Part shown: positions 13,706 to 26,604 of the stretch, in pieces
Position numbering within the stretch: position 1 is the stretch's first letter
Layout of the letters: every line of letters starts with the position of its first letter
Assembly (NCBI GenBank): GCA_013398295.1
Contig: VZSF01000109.1
Coordinates: 21,508 to 85,507, forward strand
Direction: 5' to 3'
Source of the DNA: Chionis minor
Lineage: Eukaryota > Chordata > Aves > Charadriiformes > Chionididae
DNA length: 64,000 bases
Position numbers and translations under genes: made by a program
The notes under the pieces: generated by a model
What the model was told of the DNA's origin: nothing
Databases searched by the model: none
Seen by the model: the letters and a program-made list of their open reading frames with translations, nothing else

Positions 13706-13827
13706 AAATAAAAATGACAAACAAGATTCAGGCAGTTTTAGACAGGGATTTATTTCGTATTCACAACCGTTTGCTTGAATTGAAGTACAATCTTAAAAGC
13801 ATCAAGTTGCTGAAAGAGTGTCTATGA
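13706..13827 (+). other. Candidate terminal coding exon
   Basis: A long T-rich tract ends in TTAACAG, with AG at 13,704-13,705. It is followed by an open frame of about 40 codons that stops at TGA 13,825-13,827. The frame is rich in Leu, Lys and Arg (it includes DRDLFRIHNRLLELKYNL) and would form an amphipathic helix. An AATAAA at 13,829-13,834 lies two bases after the stop, and GT-rich sequence follows, so acceptor, frame, stop and poly(A) signal are all in order. Against it: I do not recognise the protein, no upstream exon is established, and 40 open codons can arise by chance. Confidence 0.25.
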
Positions 13828-16800
13828 AAATAAAACTGTCTTTGTGAACCATAGGTGATACATTTTCTGTGTTCTCAAATATAGGTGTAAATTGAAACAG
13901 AGTAAAACTAGCAAGAGCAAACAGGGAAAGAATTAAAACACTATGTCTTTGTTGTTTCATTTCCTTTACTACAGAGTGCAATCAATACTTTACAACAGGG
14001 TTAATATGGTCTCTTCAAACATGCTATTATTCTTTCAAAATAGCACAATAACTTTATTAGTTATGCTGTCTGCAGTCTTTCCAATGTGACAGGATTGTGT
14101 GGGTGTTCAGATTGTAAGTAATTTTCTTGGTGCCCTCTGTTGGAGTATTTTCTGTAAGTGCTGACAATAGCAGCTAGCACCACACAGCTGCAGGAAATTG
14201 GAGTGGTGGAAGTTCTAATTCTAATTAGTATAATTAACACAAACAAAAAAACGACCCACACTGAGAGACTTACTGTTTCTGCTTAGTAGTTATTGAATAT
14301 TCAGATTCCACATCTGCCAGTCCTTTACTATTCAAGTGAGGTTGCGGTGGTTGATTTATTATTTTTTTCCAGCTTCGGTGACATTCAGGTGCACTGAAAG
14401 GTATTTTAAAACATAGCCTAGAGACTGATTTGGTAACTAGTTGTTTGTGTTCCTTCTTGTACCTTGCTTTTGGAAAGCATCTGCTTTGTAAATAAATAAA
14501 TGTGAGCAAGCATTGGCTCAATTTGGTGTAGAGTGCCTCCTGCTTTTGATTTCAGATGAATTCTGTGTTTGCAAGGGAGGAATCGAGATTGCTTCCTTTG
14601 CAAGATAATCAAGATTGATCAAGCTTAGAAACAATCCGTGTGACCAGTTACACCACTGTATTGAAGGCCTCAATCAAATGGTCAATGGCCAGCCTTCAGG
14701 AGGGGAGGAAGAATGCCATCAAACTTGTTGTTGGAGGAGATTTGAATATCCTAGTGACTCACTTCAGAATTAGCTTGGATCGCACGGTCCTGGGGACTAT
14801 CATCCTATGTGATTTTGTCAACATCTTAATCTTGGGGGGGGGATTATTTTTAAAAAATATTTTTTTAAATTATTTTTTAAAAATGTGGGGTTTTTTAAGC
14901 TTGCTCAGGTCCCACTATTCAAACCACCTGCACATCACTGTTTCTGCTTATATCTATCGGTATCCTGGCAGAATGGGTTTTCCTTTGTCTTCGATCATAC
15001 ATATCACTTCAGTAAAAGGGCAGAAGTGGGATGTATTTACTTGCTTACAATGGGAAGCACCTTAGCTACAAGTAGCTGCCTTTGTGTAGCAAAGTGCTAC
15101 TCAGCACTACCTTGCCAGCAAAGGAATAACCAGCATCATTCAGTGCTACCGAATAAAAGTGTTACCTATATGGCTGGTCCCAATGGATAAAATATGGCAG
15201 AAGTCGTAATCTGAGAGGGGATTATATAACACAGAAAGGACAGATGTGTTGGCTGGTGCTTATGAAAATGGAAGAATTGAAGAAAATGTTATCTTTTGCA
15301 ATTAGGTCGGACTTGGGCAATCCCGACTACCTCACCTGCCAAAGTCAGGAGTGGTCATATCTGCACAATGTGATAATTTTTCTATCCCTTTTCTTGTCAA
15401 GATTGAGTCAATCATCATGTGACAGACCACCCATGTGTAAAAAGATATATGTCTGGTGGGAGCTGATATGGAACCTGCAGATGAGCTTATTGGTTCTGAA
15501 AAGCAAGTAATTTTCCATTAATACTTCCTTTAGAGGATAAGGTCCTGATACCTTTCAGATGAGCTGTAATTAGGCCATTATTTGAGGTCTCAGATACTGC
15601 AGCTGATAACTGCAAGTTATAGTCTTTTTTTAAATTGCTCTTTCATCTTTCAGTCTGGCTTTATGTCTGGATATAGCACTGAATGAATCACTCATGTTAA
15701 TTAATAGTCAACATATTATCTGCATGAGTTGTTTATAATTTCTTCTCTCTGTGTCGGCTTTACCTCAGATACCCATTATTAATAGTAAACTGTTTTACAG
15801 AAGCACCCACTTACAGTCGCGTACTGTGTAAATATGTAAAAAACACAAACCCACAAAGCATAGAATCTAAAGAAAGATAGAATTAATGACCTTATTACTC
15901 CAGTCTGAATCTCTGTAACAGCAGCTAATTCTCGATACAGGAATTTTGTTTCCACAACTTACCTTAGTGGTTTCTCAGTCTTTGTATGTTATCCAAAGAA
16001 TATGTATTTCATCAACTGTTTTTAAATGAAACAAGTACAACATTTGTAGTAGTCCTTTTTATGTAAAAGGATCTAACTTTGGCACTTACATTATTACTAG
16101 GATTGTCACAAATTGCTCAATTATAATACTCTGAAATATTAATTTGGGGTCCAGTAGTTCATCTGTGGTTCTTTCCAAGTGTTTCTTACATGATCGCTTA
16201 CCCTTAAGTAATTAGCAAGAATCAGCTGATCTGCACTAGAATTAGTAGTCTTTTGTATGAATCTCATAAAAAATGAGACATTCCCCAAGAACTACAGAGA
16301 AAAGAGAGAGTCAGATATACAGAAAGAAAGAATTAAACACACAGAACAATTAAAAGTGCACAAGCATCAGTGAATTAATAAGTATATGCTCTCATACACA
16401 TATTTTCATGCTAGGAATTGTGAGGAACTTGGGAGTGAGAGATTGAGATGTTTGTAAGAGTCTTCTGAAGGATGTAAATAGATAGCACAACATAAAAAAA
16501 CCTGAGAGCTCGAAGAAAAGAAAAAAGCTTACCAGGTTTTCCAGAGGGTTGGAAGAAAATGAAGCATCAGTGAACAGCAGAAGTTGGGAAGGCTGCAGGA
16601 AGATGAGGGCAGAGCCTCAGAGGCTGAGCGATTACCTTTTGGCTTTTTTTCTGCTGCGGAGCTGGATGTGCAGTAAGGACTGAGGGCCTGGCAGCAAAGA
16701 AGAGAGGAATGAGATAACTCCCAAGGGGAGAGGTCTGGAGAATTTCATCTGGGATAAACAGGAAGGCAAAAGATTGAAAAGACCTTTCATGACAGAGTGC

Positions 16801-19760
16801 TTTAAGAGTGGAAAAGGACACAGACACAGTGCAAATGCCCTGTAGCTGAGGTGTGCACTGTTGTGGTGGGGGAGCACTGGATGGAAAACTGCCTTTCTAA
16901 AGCACTATGCAAAGAGTTTGTTAAGATGGTATTTTGTTTATGGTTAATCAAGGGTATGTAAATTCGGTTCTCACTGATTAGTCCTGCTAGAAGCCCAGCT
17001 CTATGTTTCAAGTGTTTGCACTGCCTTAACCAACAGAAACATCCTGACTGCATAGGCTTTTGTGTTTGTTTTCCTTCCAACTGGTGATGTCCTTGATCTA
17101 GAGCAGAAAAAAGTCTTAGGTGAGAAGTGTTAAAATGCATCTAATTACACTGCATTTACACCTGCAGTTAGCCTGATAGAGGTCATACATTTAAAAAAAT
17201 CCAACAGATAAACACAAAACATTCTCGTGATTTTTGGGGTTTTATTCTCCTTAAGAGGCTGCTTGCATGGACCTCAGTCAGGACATAGCTGGCTGGAGCA
17301 GAAAGATATTACCGCTTCTCGCTACCTGCTACTGAATGCTAACAGAAGATAATCGCACATTCTCTACTTCAGTGTGCTACAAAGTCATCCAGGTAAGGCT
17401 TATCTGATAGTCACCTGAAGCAGAGCAAGTTTGCAGGGAAGCAGGTGAGGCGTATCCCCTTGATCCAGGCCACCAGCTCAGTAGAGTGCCAGGAGGTGTC
17501 TTAAACTATTTCATCCATTTGAAAGTGAGTGCATCTCTGTATCTTACATGGTACTTGTGGCGTGAATAGTTTCTGGTTTGTTCCTCTTTCAGTCTTGCAA
17601 TAGTCAGTAATAAATAACTTTAAGCAGTAGCAGTGAAGATAGAAAAATAAAATTGTAGCTAGTATGCCATATGTTGACTTGCAGCTAGGATGCAAAGCCT
17701 ACCTTCAATAACAGCTGTGTGAAAGAGCTCTGCTATCCAGCTGCCATCACAGTTTTCTCTTTGGGAAAAGGAAAATATGTTTCTACATTTGAGTTCATTC
17801 GAGGTACACGCTCCAGAGGGGCCGCTTCTAGCATTATGGTTTCTGAAAACTTATGCCAATCCTCAGTAAGACTTCAGATGTACCAGTGAAGCTTGTTATA
17901 TAGAATGTTACCATACTAAATATTTGGTGTGTGCTTTCTGTGAAACAAACCCAATTTCTGACCCCTTAGGTTTAGATGCAATAGACATATGCCCTGACAC
18001 TGCTGTCTTCACTGAATATTTACTGTTGCATAAAACTAGTTGGTGAATTCTGCGGTTTCATGGAAGGGAGAAAATACTTAAGTAAGTAAATTAACTGACA
18101 AAGACTGTGAAAAGTTATGAACTTTCCAGAACTAAAGTTTTTATGCTGAGAATTACTGTATTGTAGGGAATAGTTTAGAATTGCCATAGAAGTGGGTGTC
18201 AAGGTTCTGCAGTTCAGCTGGTCACAGCATTCCTTTTTTTTTTTTTTTTTCTGTTGAAATGTGTTGTTTCACAAGTGTGCCATTTCAGCTTAACATTTTG
18301 AGAGGGGTTCTCCCATCATCATTAGCACAAGCACCCATCATGGTCAGTTCTCTTTTCTGATGACCCAGAGCAAAGGATTTCATGCATCTGAATTTCACAC
18401 ATTCAGAAATTCAGGTATTTCTGAATAATCTGGACATTAAACTTGTGGGAGAGATGTCCCTTGTCTCATGTTAATATTATAGCAAATGGAGTCATACCTG
18501 CTTTCTAAGTCAAAATGTACTAAGTAAGTCCAAACATCATAACCATTCACATGAAAAAGTTCAGAAAGAGGTTTTTACTGGAATCATGTTTTTAAGACAC
18601 AGTCATGACACTAAACTAATTTAATAAACTATAAGTATTAGGGAAGACAGTCTGGATTTCCTCTTTCCAAAATATAGGAAAAGGTGCAATAATAGAGCTA
18701 TTGCCTCTTTGTGCTTTTCCAGAAACAAACATATCCAACTCTTCTGCCTATTGCCTGCCATCCTTATTGCAAAAATTTACACCATGTGTGTTTCTATGTT
18801 TTTCTTTGCATGCTGGTTCTTAGGATCATCCAAAACAAAATAAAACAAACCAAAAACCTCAACCTCAAACCCAAAGAGTTATCTCTTTTTAAGCTAGACT
18901 CACCTCATGCCAGTTACCCTTCAGATATCTGTTTATTTTAAATGGAGCTATGCAAGCGATATTATTTATTTAGCAACTGCAGTTTGAACTAAACTGTATT
19001 AGTGTGCCTTATGGGATGCATTAGTAGTGTTACAGCATCTCAGAGCCTTGTTATGAATTAAAGCCATGTGGTGTTTCATGCTCAATGCAAGAAAAGAGCT
19101 CCTCCTTCAAAGATGCTCTGGGACAAAGGGCACCAAAAACGTACAAACAGGTCTGGAAGTAAAAGAAAAAATATCTCAGTGACTGAACACTGTTTGCCCA
19201 GCTGGTTTTGAGGATACCTTCATATAAAAGAAATATGGGAACTGCTTATGTACTTGGAGTCCTGGTTTTCACATTCTCTGGAGAGGAAAAATAGCTTGGA
19301 AGCACATTTATCTGTGCCTACAAGTTCTTGATTGCATTGAAATTCCTTTGAAGACCAGAAGTATTTACAAAATACTTCTTCCTTTCCTAATGTGAAAGGG
19401 AACTCTTTGTTTATGCTGCTGTTACTTATTTTGCGCTGCCAGACGCCTTAGCTCTTGATTTGCATAGAATTTTGTATTTTTTTTTAAATTATTTTTCCAT
19501 ATAGGAATACCTTCAGGTAGCCAAGGAGCTGCAAATTGCAGAGAAAAGCAGGATGGCATGTTAGTTTATTGCTGCTCCTGCTGGTATTTGTGATGAGATG
19601 CCAATGACAGGCTGGATAAGGTCTGTGGTGCCCCTGCCCCCCCATTTCTGGCACTGCAGACGTTATGAGGGAACCCCCCCAGAATGTCTGCGTGCTGCAT
19701 AGGAACGTGCTGTCCCCACCCCTCAGCAGACTCAGCGCACCCACGAATGTATACGCACAG

Positions 19761-19793
19761 ATGGCCCCGAGCTCAGCTGGTGTAAATCAGCGC
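19761..19793 (-). repeat. Possible old amniote interspersed repeat scrap
   Basis: Read on the minus strand, the core TTTACACCAGCTGAG-type phrase (here GATTTACACCAGCTGAGCTC) followed by GGGGCC matches, by recall, an old repeat common in reptile genomes. The match is short and the call is weak. Confidence 0.25.
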
Positions 19794-22700
19794 TGCCCGT
19801 CCGGCAGACTCTATGTACTTGCTGTAAATAGATGCTGTGTGTTATATATCTGTGTCAGTGTAGAACCAAATTCCTGCAATACCGGAGATGAGAACTCAAA
19901 TCTATAAAACTCAGGCAAGTAAAATTAAAGTTGCAGTCACTTGCTCCCCTTGACATACAAAATATGGTAATTCATTACATGTTTATTTTTAGTGCATGTA
20001 CAGTGCAACATAAGGGACTTAATGTTGCCATGGGAACCATAACTTTGAATTCCTGACTTTTTATGCCTTCATCTTTTTCCTACTATGTTTTATTTTTTTA
20101 TATATATTAAAAAAAAAAAAGTGTACAGAAAGATCATGGACAAAAAAATATGGGACAAAACTCCAGTACACAGGTGTGATTTGCATCGGGGGGATAATAA
20201 CAAACCTAAAATAAAGTCAGTCTTAAATAGTAAAGAAAATTATAATTGGCAAAACATGGTGAGTACAACTACATGGATCTGGCAACTAGATCTCATACTG
20301 CCACATATATATCTGTCTCAAATTTTATATATCTGCCCCGAATTTTATTGAACTAGCACCTGAGCACGATCATTTGTCTGCCAGTCTGTTGCAATGGGAA
20401 AACAAATCGCTACCCAAAGGAACAGAAAAAATGGTTCTATAGTCCTGCGTAGAGATGCAGTCTTAGCTGCAAAAATGGTAAAAGGTTAATTTTTGTCTGT
20501 ATGTTTGGGGTTGTTTTTAATTCTTTTTTTCTCTCTCAAAACATATTTATCCTGAGGCTGTTCTATTCTGTCTGTCTTTATTGCAGTCTACAATAGAGCC
20601 TGGAAAGAAAGAGTGTTACTACCACTGTACCATTTTGTAACTTTAGGAAGATAAAGATACAGCAGTAAATAAGTTAATAGACACTTTTAAACTTATAGTC
20701 ATTATGGCTCATTAAGGAGGAGATTCTTCTTTCAGCTCCTCGGAAAAGTGAGGTTTCACTACTATCCTGCGGGCTCCAAGGAAAAAGTACCTGAGACCTA
20801 TAATTTGTCTCTAATCTCTCCAAAGGAAGGGGGTGCTACTGACGGAGAGGGTTCATTGCTGTGCCCTTGATTTCCATCCAACCATAATCCCTGCCTGACA
20901 TAATTCCATCTGTGTGAATTTTACACCTTATACAGTTAACAGCAGCTGATACAGCATCTGACAAGTCGTTATTTACAAACACTGGACAAACATACAGTAG
21001 CCTTGCTGTACCTACAATGCTTTGGCTGGTTTCTAAGAGTTTCTGAAAAAAACTATATTACAAACTGTTAGAATCATACTATTTGATCCCTATGTAGTGT
21101 ACATGTATAATTGACAGTGCTTTATCACTTCTGTGCTTTATTGGATGATGGTGTCACCAAAGAACATCTCACGTGGAGGTAAGCACAACCTTTAAATATA
21201 AAAGGATACAAAAAGTTAGCTGTGCACAAAAGTTACTAGCAAATACACATGTTCTATTTTCAAAGCTCAGAGATGCATCTTTCAGCTTATTAGTATCAAG
21301 ATAGTATCTGGGAGAATATACAGACATTGCACATCTGTACCAGATACTCCTCTGAAGAGTTTAGGTCACTTACAACAACTACAGGAGCCTGAGTTTCTTT
21401 AGTGGCATCACAGACCTATTTTGGCAAGTCTGTTGTAGACTGTGTACATAAATAATGCACAAATAATATCCAGAGCTGCACTTATCTGTTCACATGAAGT
21501 TTTCTCTATGAACAGATTTCTACATGAACGAAAAGGATAGTGCTGGTTTTATCTGGTATAATGCTGAAGTAATCTTCTGTAATCGTTCGAGATACCCATG
21601 AACTATGACCGCGTTTGCTGTCGAAGACCCTTTCTTCCCCACGAAGGCTGTGCGGCAGTGTCTAACGACAGCTCGCCATGTGGTCACGTTTCTCTCTGAA
21701 GAACATCCATCTTAAGACTGCACTTAAACAAGCCTGGGCAAGATTTTAAATTCCCTCTTCCAAGCAACCACTTGTGATTGATCTGTTGCATTACTGTTGC
21801 CTTTCTCTCGGACAGTGTGACATTTAAGGTTTTGTTGTAAGCTACCTTTATCGAGAAACAGAGGAAGAATCATTTGCAGGTATTTTTTAATAAGCCTGTT
21901 GATAAATCTACCATTGGGAAAAATGGTAAGAGTTCCAGTCTCCCAGTTCAGTATGTGCTGTTTATGGTCTTGTTAACTTTACTGCAACAAGATCCAAGGC
22001 ATCGAGGCTTACTGAGCATCATGGGTGTTCTGGAGGAGTGGGAAATCCCAGGTAACTGGATGGCTGCTGGAGGGAATGTTCTTCTCAGACAGCTGCCCTG
22101 AATGCTGGTCTGCTACTCTATTGGTGGTGTCACCAGTTTCCTTTATTCTTGCACACATCAAAATAATGTGAAGAAATCACATGGCTCCTTCTAAAATCTG
22201 ATTACAATCACCTGACTACTCAGACTGGTTTATGTTGATTAAAAAAATGACTGTATATTAGGCCTTATTAGAGAGCTCAGGGCATTTTAAAGGGATACAA
22301 CTCTTTTTCTATGCGCTGTGATCTTTCCCCCTCGCATTCGTAACCCGAGGTCCATCTTCTGATACGCTGTGGAGCCTAAGAGAAAGTCGAACAAAATGCT
22401 TCTTTGTGCTCTCTCCCTTCAGCCCTGGCTCTGCTTTCTGTTCCAGGCTCATGTTTGTACACAAAAGCATACACATCATTCATAGTGGCAGAAGCAAATC
22501 TGGATGAGCCGGGTCCCTTGCGGATGTGGAGCCAGAGGGCATGATCAAGCATGCAGTTGTTGTTGACTGATGGCTCCTTCGCACAATGTGAATCTGAAGT
22601 AATTCTTTCTACTCGATAGTTTAGCTTATTGTTAAAAGAAAATTGCTTGGGTTTTATTTGGGTAATGTGCCTGCTGGAGGGGGTGTGCATAAAAGTATTT

Positions 22701-25700
22701 GCATCTGAGAGCACTGAGACGCATAATATTAGTGTGATGACGATGTCGTCTTATTAGTAAGACAACTTGTCCTTTTTTGCCAGTGAATTACGAAGATCTG
22801 TCAAGGCCCAGTTTAATCTACTCCCTGTAATAGGATTTGTCTGTAGCTTGAGGAAACAGAAGCTTGTAATGCATAGGGTTATTAAGAGTGGGATGTAAGC
22901 TATTTGAGACTCTTTAATAAAATATAATATCAGTATATTCAATGAATATGGAAAGAAAGATCTAAATATTTGTCGCTACAACCTGCAAATATCTTGGGAG
23001 AGGAGAATGATACTAATTAAAACAAGAAGAAAAAAAAAGAAATGGCACTCTGATTTCTAGCCTTCCTCAGAGTTAAATATTGATGTAAGCTAGAGTTCAA
23101 TCCAAGAATCTCATTGCCCCTGTTGTAACCATTAAACTAAATCCCTGCCCCATTCCAAGACAAGGTTAATGTATTTAGGGAACCTTGCGAACAAGAGCTT
23201 TAGTTGCTTTCATGTACACCCATGCGTAGCCCTTTTGCAAACAAGGCAGTTTTAAACAAGGAAAGATGCATCTGCCAGGAGGTACAAAGTATTCTGCCCT
23301 GTGAATTACCTCACTTCATATGTAACAAGCTTTGAGAGAGTTGAAAGCATTTGCAGTCCCAAACCTCACGCACCTCCTCCCTTGGTACCTCGACAGGAAA
23401 CACAAAAATCGAAAGCTTTAATTGCCTCTTTCTGGAGGGAATTTCGGTGTCCAGAGCAAGCAATCAACACAAAGTGATTGAATTTTTTTGTGGATAGAGC
23501 TATTAGGAACAGGGCTCTGTTTCGTATGCTCTTGAGGATTAAGGTACAGTGTGGCAGGAAACGGACTGCTTTAACATAACATTTCTGATCCTCCTCCACA
23601 AACACAGGTATACTCATCACATGTACAGTCACATCCCTGTTATTGGAGATTCCTGGAACAGAGGTAACTTGAAGTAAAGCAAGACTGGCATCTTTTAATC
23701 AAGAACATCCTTGCAGCCCCTACAGTAGATCAAATTCACTGTTTACCTTGCTGATTAATATGACCTTGTCTGTGTTATAACTGGACAAGTTAAATACCTA
23801 GATTGTCAGTCACTGCCAAAATATCTCTAAATCTATTGAACTGAAATCACAAATAAGCAACTCGGGACACTTCCTACTCACTTGAGGTACTCTACAAATA
23901 CTCTCTGACTGTGGCCCTCCAAAAAGTACCGGAGGGGAAAATGTATGTTTTGAAACCAAATGCCCTGGTTACCTCTGAATACAAAGTCTAGATTCAGATC
24001 TCTGAACGCCTGATTCACAGGATGTGCTGCCATGTGGGATACAAGCAGTCCTCAGTCTGTGGAAAGAGAGAAGGGGGGTGAAAGGAACAAAGTTCAGTTT
24101 CTGTTTTGTTGGGGTTGGGCTGTTTTGGGGGTGTTTTTTGGTACCTGAGCTGTTTTGCAGGAATGGCAAAGTTACAGGAATAAGTATGGCAAGATAATTT
24201 AAAAAAAAAAAAAAATCAAAGAGAATTATTTGGGGTTTGTCATTACGAAATGAAAATGCTCTTTGGACAATGATAAAAGAATGAGGCGAAACCAGAGGGG
24301 ATTTTTCCCGAAGGAATTATCCTTAGTTTAATGACTAAGAATTTGTTATTAATTAACCTGAGTTAATCTGGAAAACAAGGAAGCTGAGCTCCCTCTGTAA
24401 AGCTATTTGCTAAAGGAAATGGGCTTGGATATTATCTCAGATAGACAGAAGGGAGAAGAAATATAGGTCATTTTCCCATTAATTGTATTTGAGACAAAAT
24501 CATAGAGCGAAAGCATCAGAGAGAAATTTAGGCCACATATAACTTAAATATGTTCCACTGAGGCTCTCCCCAGGTCAGGGGGAGTGTAGTGTGCTTTCAA
24601 GGAGTCCAGCACACCCAAAAGGGTTTGTAGACCGGCTTGTGGAGAGACAGCAGTTGGTTAGCTTTGTGGCCTCACCCACCCTCTGCCAGGAAGCTCACTC
24701 GCATTGGGAATTGTTGCAGTGGTGAGACTGCTCTTGAGGCTTAAATTGGACCTTACCAAGGAGCAGCACGTCTCTATCTGTACTCCTTCCTTGGAGTGTC
24801 TCAGGTTACTCCTCTCAATCCTTCCTTCCAAAGCAGATATTACCTCTTTTTTATTAGAGAACGTGGAACATAAACCATCTTTTTTATTGCTACTCTGTTT
24901 TGGGTCCCAAAGGTTTTGCTTATGATGAGCAACATGACATCCAAACCATTTCAAAACTTCCTGAAGAAATTTGAAGCCTGTAATTTTCAGTGACTTCTAG
25001 CACAGCAGAGAAATGAACAAATTGAGAACCTGGCTAACAGAAGAACTCGGGGAGCACAGCACTGAGCTGTGCTCGGGGGGTGTCTGCAATAAAGGTTATG
25101 TGCCTGTAACCTAGGGAAAGCAGCAGCTCTAAAATGACTTGACTCTCTGTACAGTCACAAAACTTGAAGGAAATCTCAAGAAGAGAAATAGGATTTATTC
25201 TTTCCTCCTTTCACAGAGATGAGTGTTTTTCCCAACCACAAATCCTTGTCGACAGTAGGAACCTTGGTCAGGAACGAAGCCCCTCCCTTTCTAAGTCAGA
25301 GAAAGGAGTGATGTGCCATTTCCCTCTTCATTGCCTCCTATAGCTGATGGTACAGTGATGAAAGTCATCACTGGGGGCAACATGCAGGGTACAGATCAGT
25401 CCTTTGCTTGAGCTAAAGCAGGAATTTGAAGGTTGTTTCAGTTTCTCAGATAAATGTGTTAACCACAGGCTATAGGGCAATCCAAGGTGCATCTGGAAGC
25501 CTCCCGGACTAGGAAGTCTGCCACATGGGCACTCTATCGGGGGGGTGCAGTTCATGCTCTCTGACCGAACACATTTCCACATCTGTGCACAAAAAAGCTT
25601 CAAAGAAGAGTGCAGGAGAGACCAGCTTTAGAAACCACTATAGCTTAGTGAAAGGTACGCTTATTGACAAATTAAGAGCCCAACAGACAAGTAAGAATGA

Positions 25701-26559
25701 AAGTTCTCTGTGGGTATGTTGACTTACTGGGCGTAAGGGAGGGAGTTAGTAGTGGGAAATAGCTTCTCCCATTACGGCCAGGGGTGTGGTGTGTATTCCA
25801 GTATTGCCAAGTGCAGTCGTAGCTGCCAGTTCCTCATGCAGATCAAGATTGTACACAGCCCTGCGCCTACCTTCCAGGTAAATGCTCTAACAGCGCTAAC
25901 GATGTAATGAGAGGGATTGCTCCCATCTCTTCTTCGCCTTTTTCTTCCACTAGACCCAATTGCAGAAAACCAACATGATCAGGCTTTGTAACAGCCATAA
26001 CTGGGGGCAGGGAACCCCTGACTTTCAAATTCTACTGAGTTTTGTGGAAAACAGGGAGTTTTGCCAAAGACTTTAAGTGGATAGGATGAGAGAGTGTTAG
26101 TGATCTTAATGCTTGAAAGTTGAACCAAGTAGCACCCTCGGGCATCCTTAGTGGAACTAAGGTGGCACTCTTGGCTCTTAACCATTCGATTACAAGAGAA
26201 ATGAAAGTCTAAAATGTGGACATAAAAACAGATTTAAAAAGCAGTGCTTCTTCAGAAGCAAATTATCCCTAATTAATTAATTTCCCACTCAAAATCTGAA
26301 GTGTATCTCCCCACATAAACTCTGAAATTGTTGAAAAAATATAGGTAATGAGTTCCAGTGGTGTGAGGAAAAACAAGGACTGACAAGAGAAGGCATGAAC
26401 AAGTTGGTAATGAAGTTCTGCAAGTGAGGTTATTTCTGGTTGTAAATTATTTTAATAAGACACACAAGAGAGAACCTGCTTCCAATATGCTGGTGGAAAG
26501 TCACTGCTGAGCTTACTGTGTCTTACTAGACCTAGAAGCTGCTAAAAGGCTTTGGGATT

Positions 26560-26604
26560 TTTGGGCCGAATCTTGTGCTCACCAAACCCTTGTATAATCT
26601 CAAC
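26560..26604 (+). repeat. Possible old amniote interspersed repeat scrap
   Basis: The phrase TTGGGCCGAATCTTGTGCTC, followed by a degraded CACCAAA...GTATAATCT, resembles by recall the old repeat phrase GGGCCAAATTCTGCTCTCA...GTGTAAATCT found across sauropsid genomes. Short and divergent. Confidence 0.25.

Noticed and set aside
14640..15065. 141-codon plus frame
   Set aside because: Crosses a G run and an AT-rich near-palindrome, has low-complexity Phe/Leu/Ile stretches and no family match.
22376..22714. 112-codon minus frame
   Set aside because: No recognisable domain; the DNA may be conserved for other reasons, but coding is not supported.
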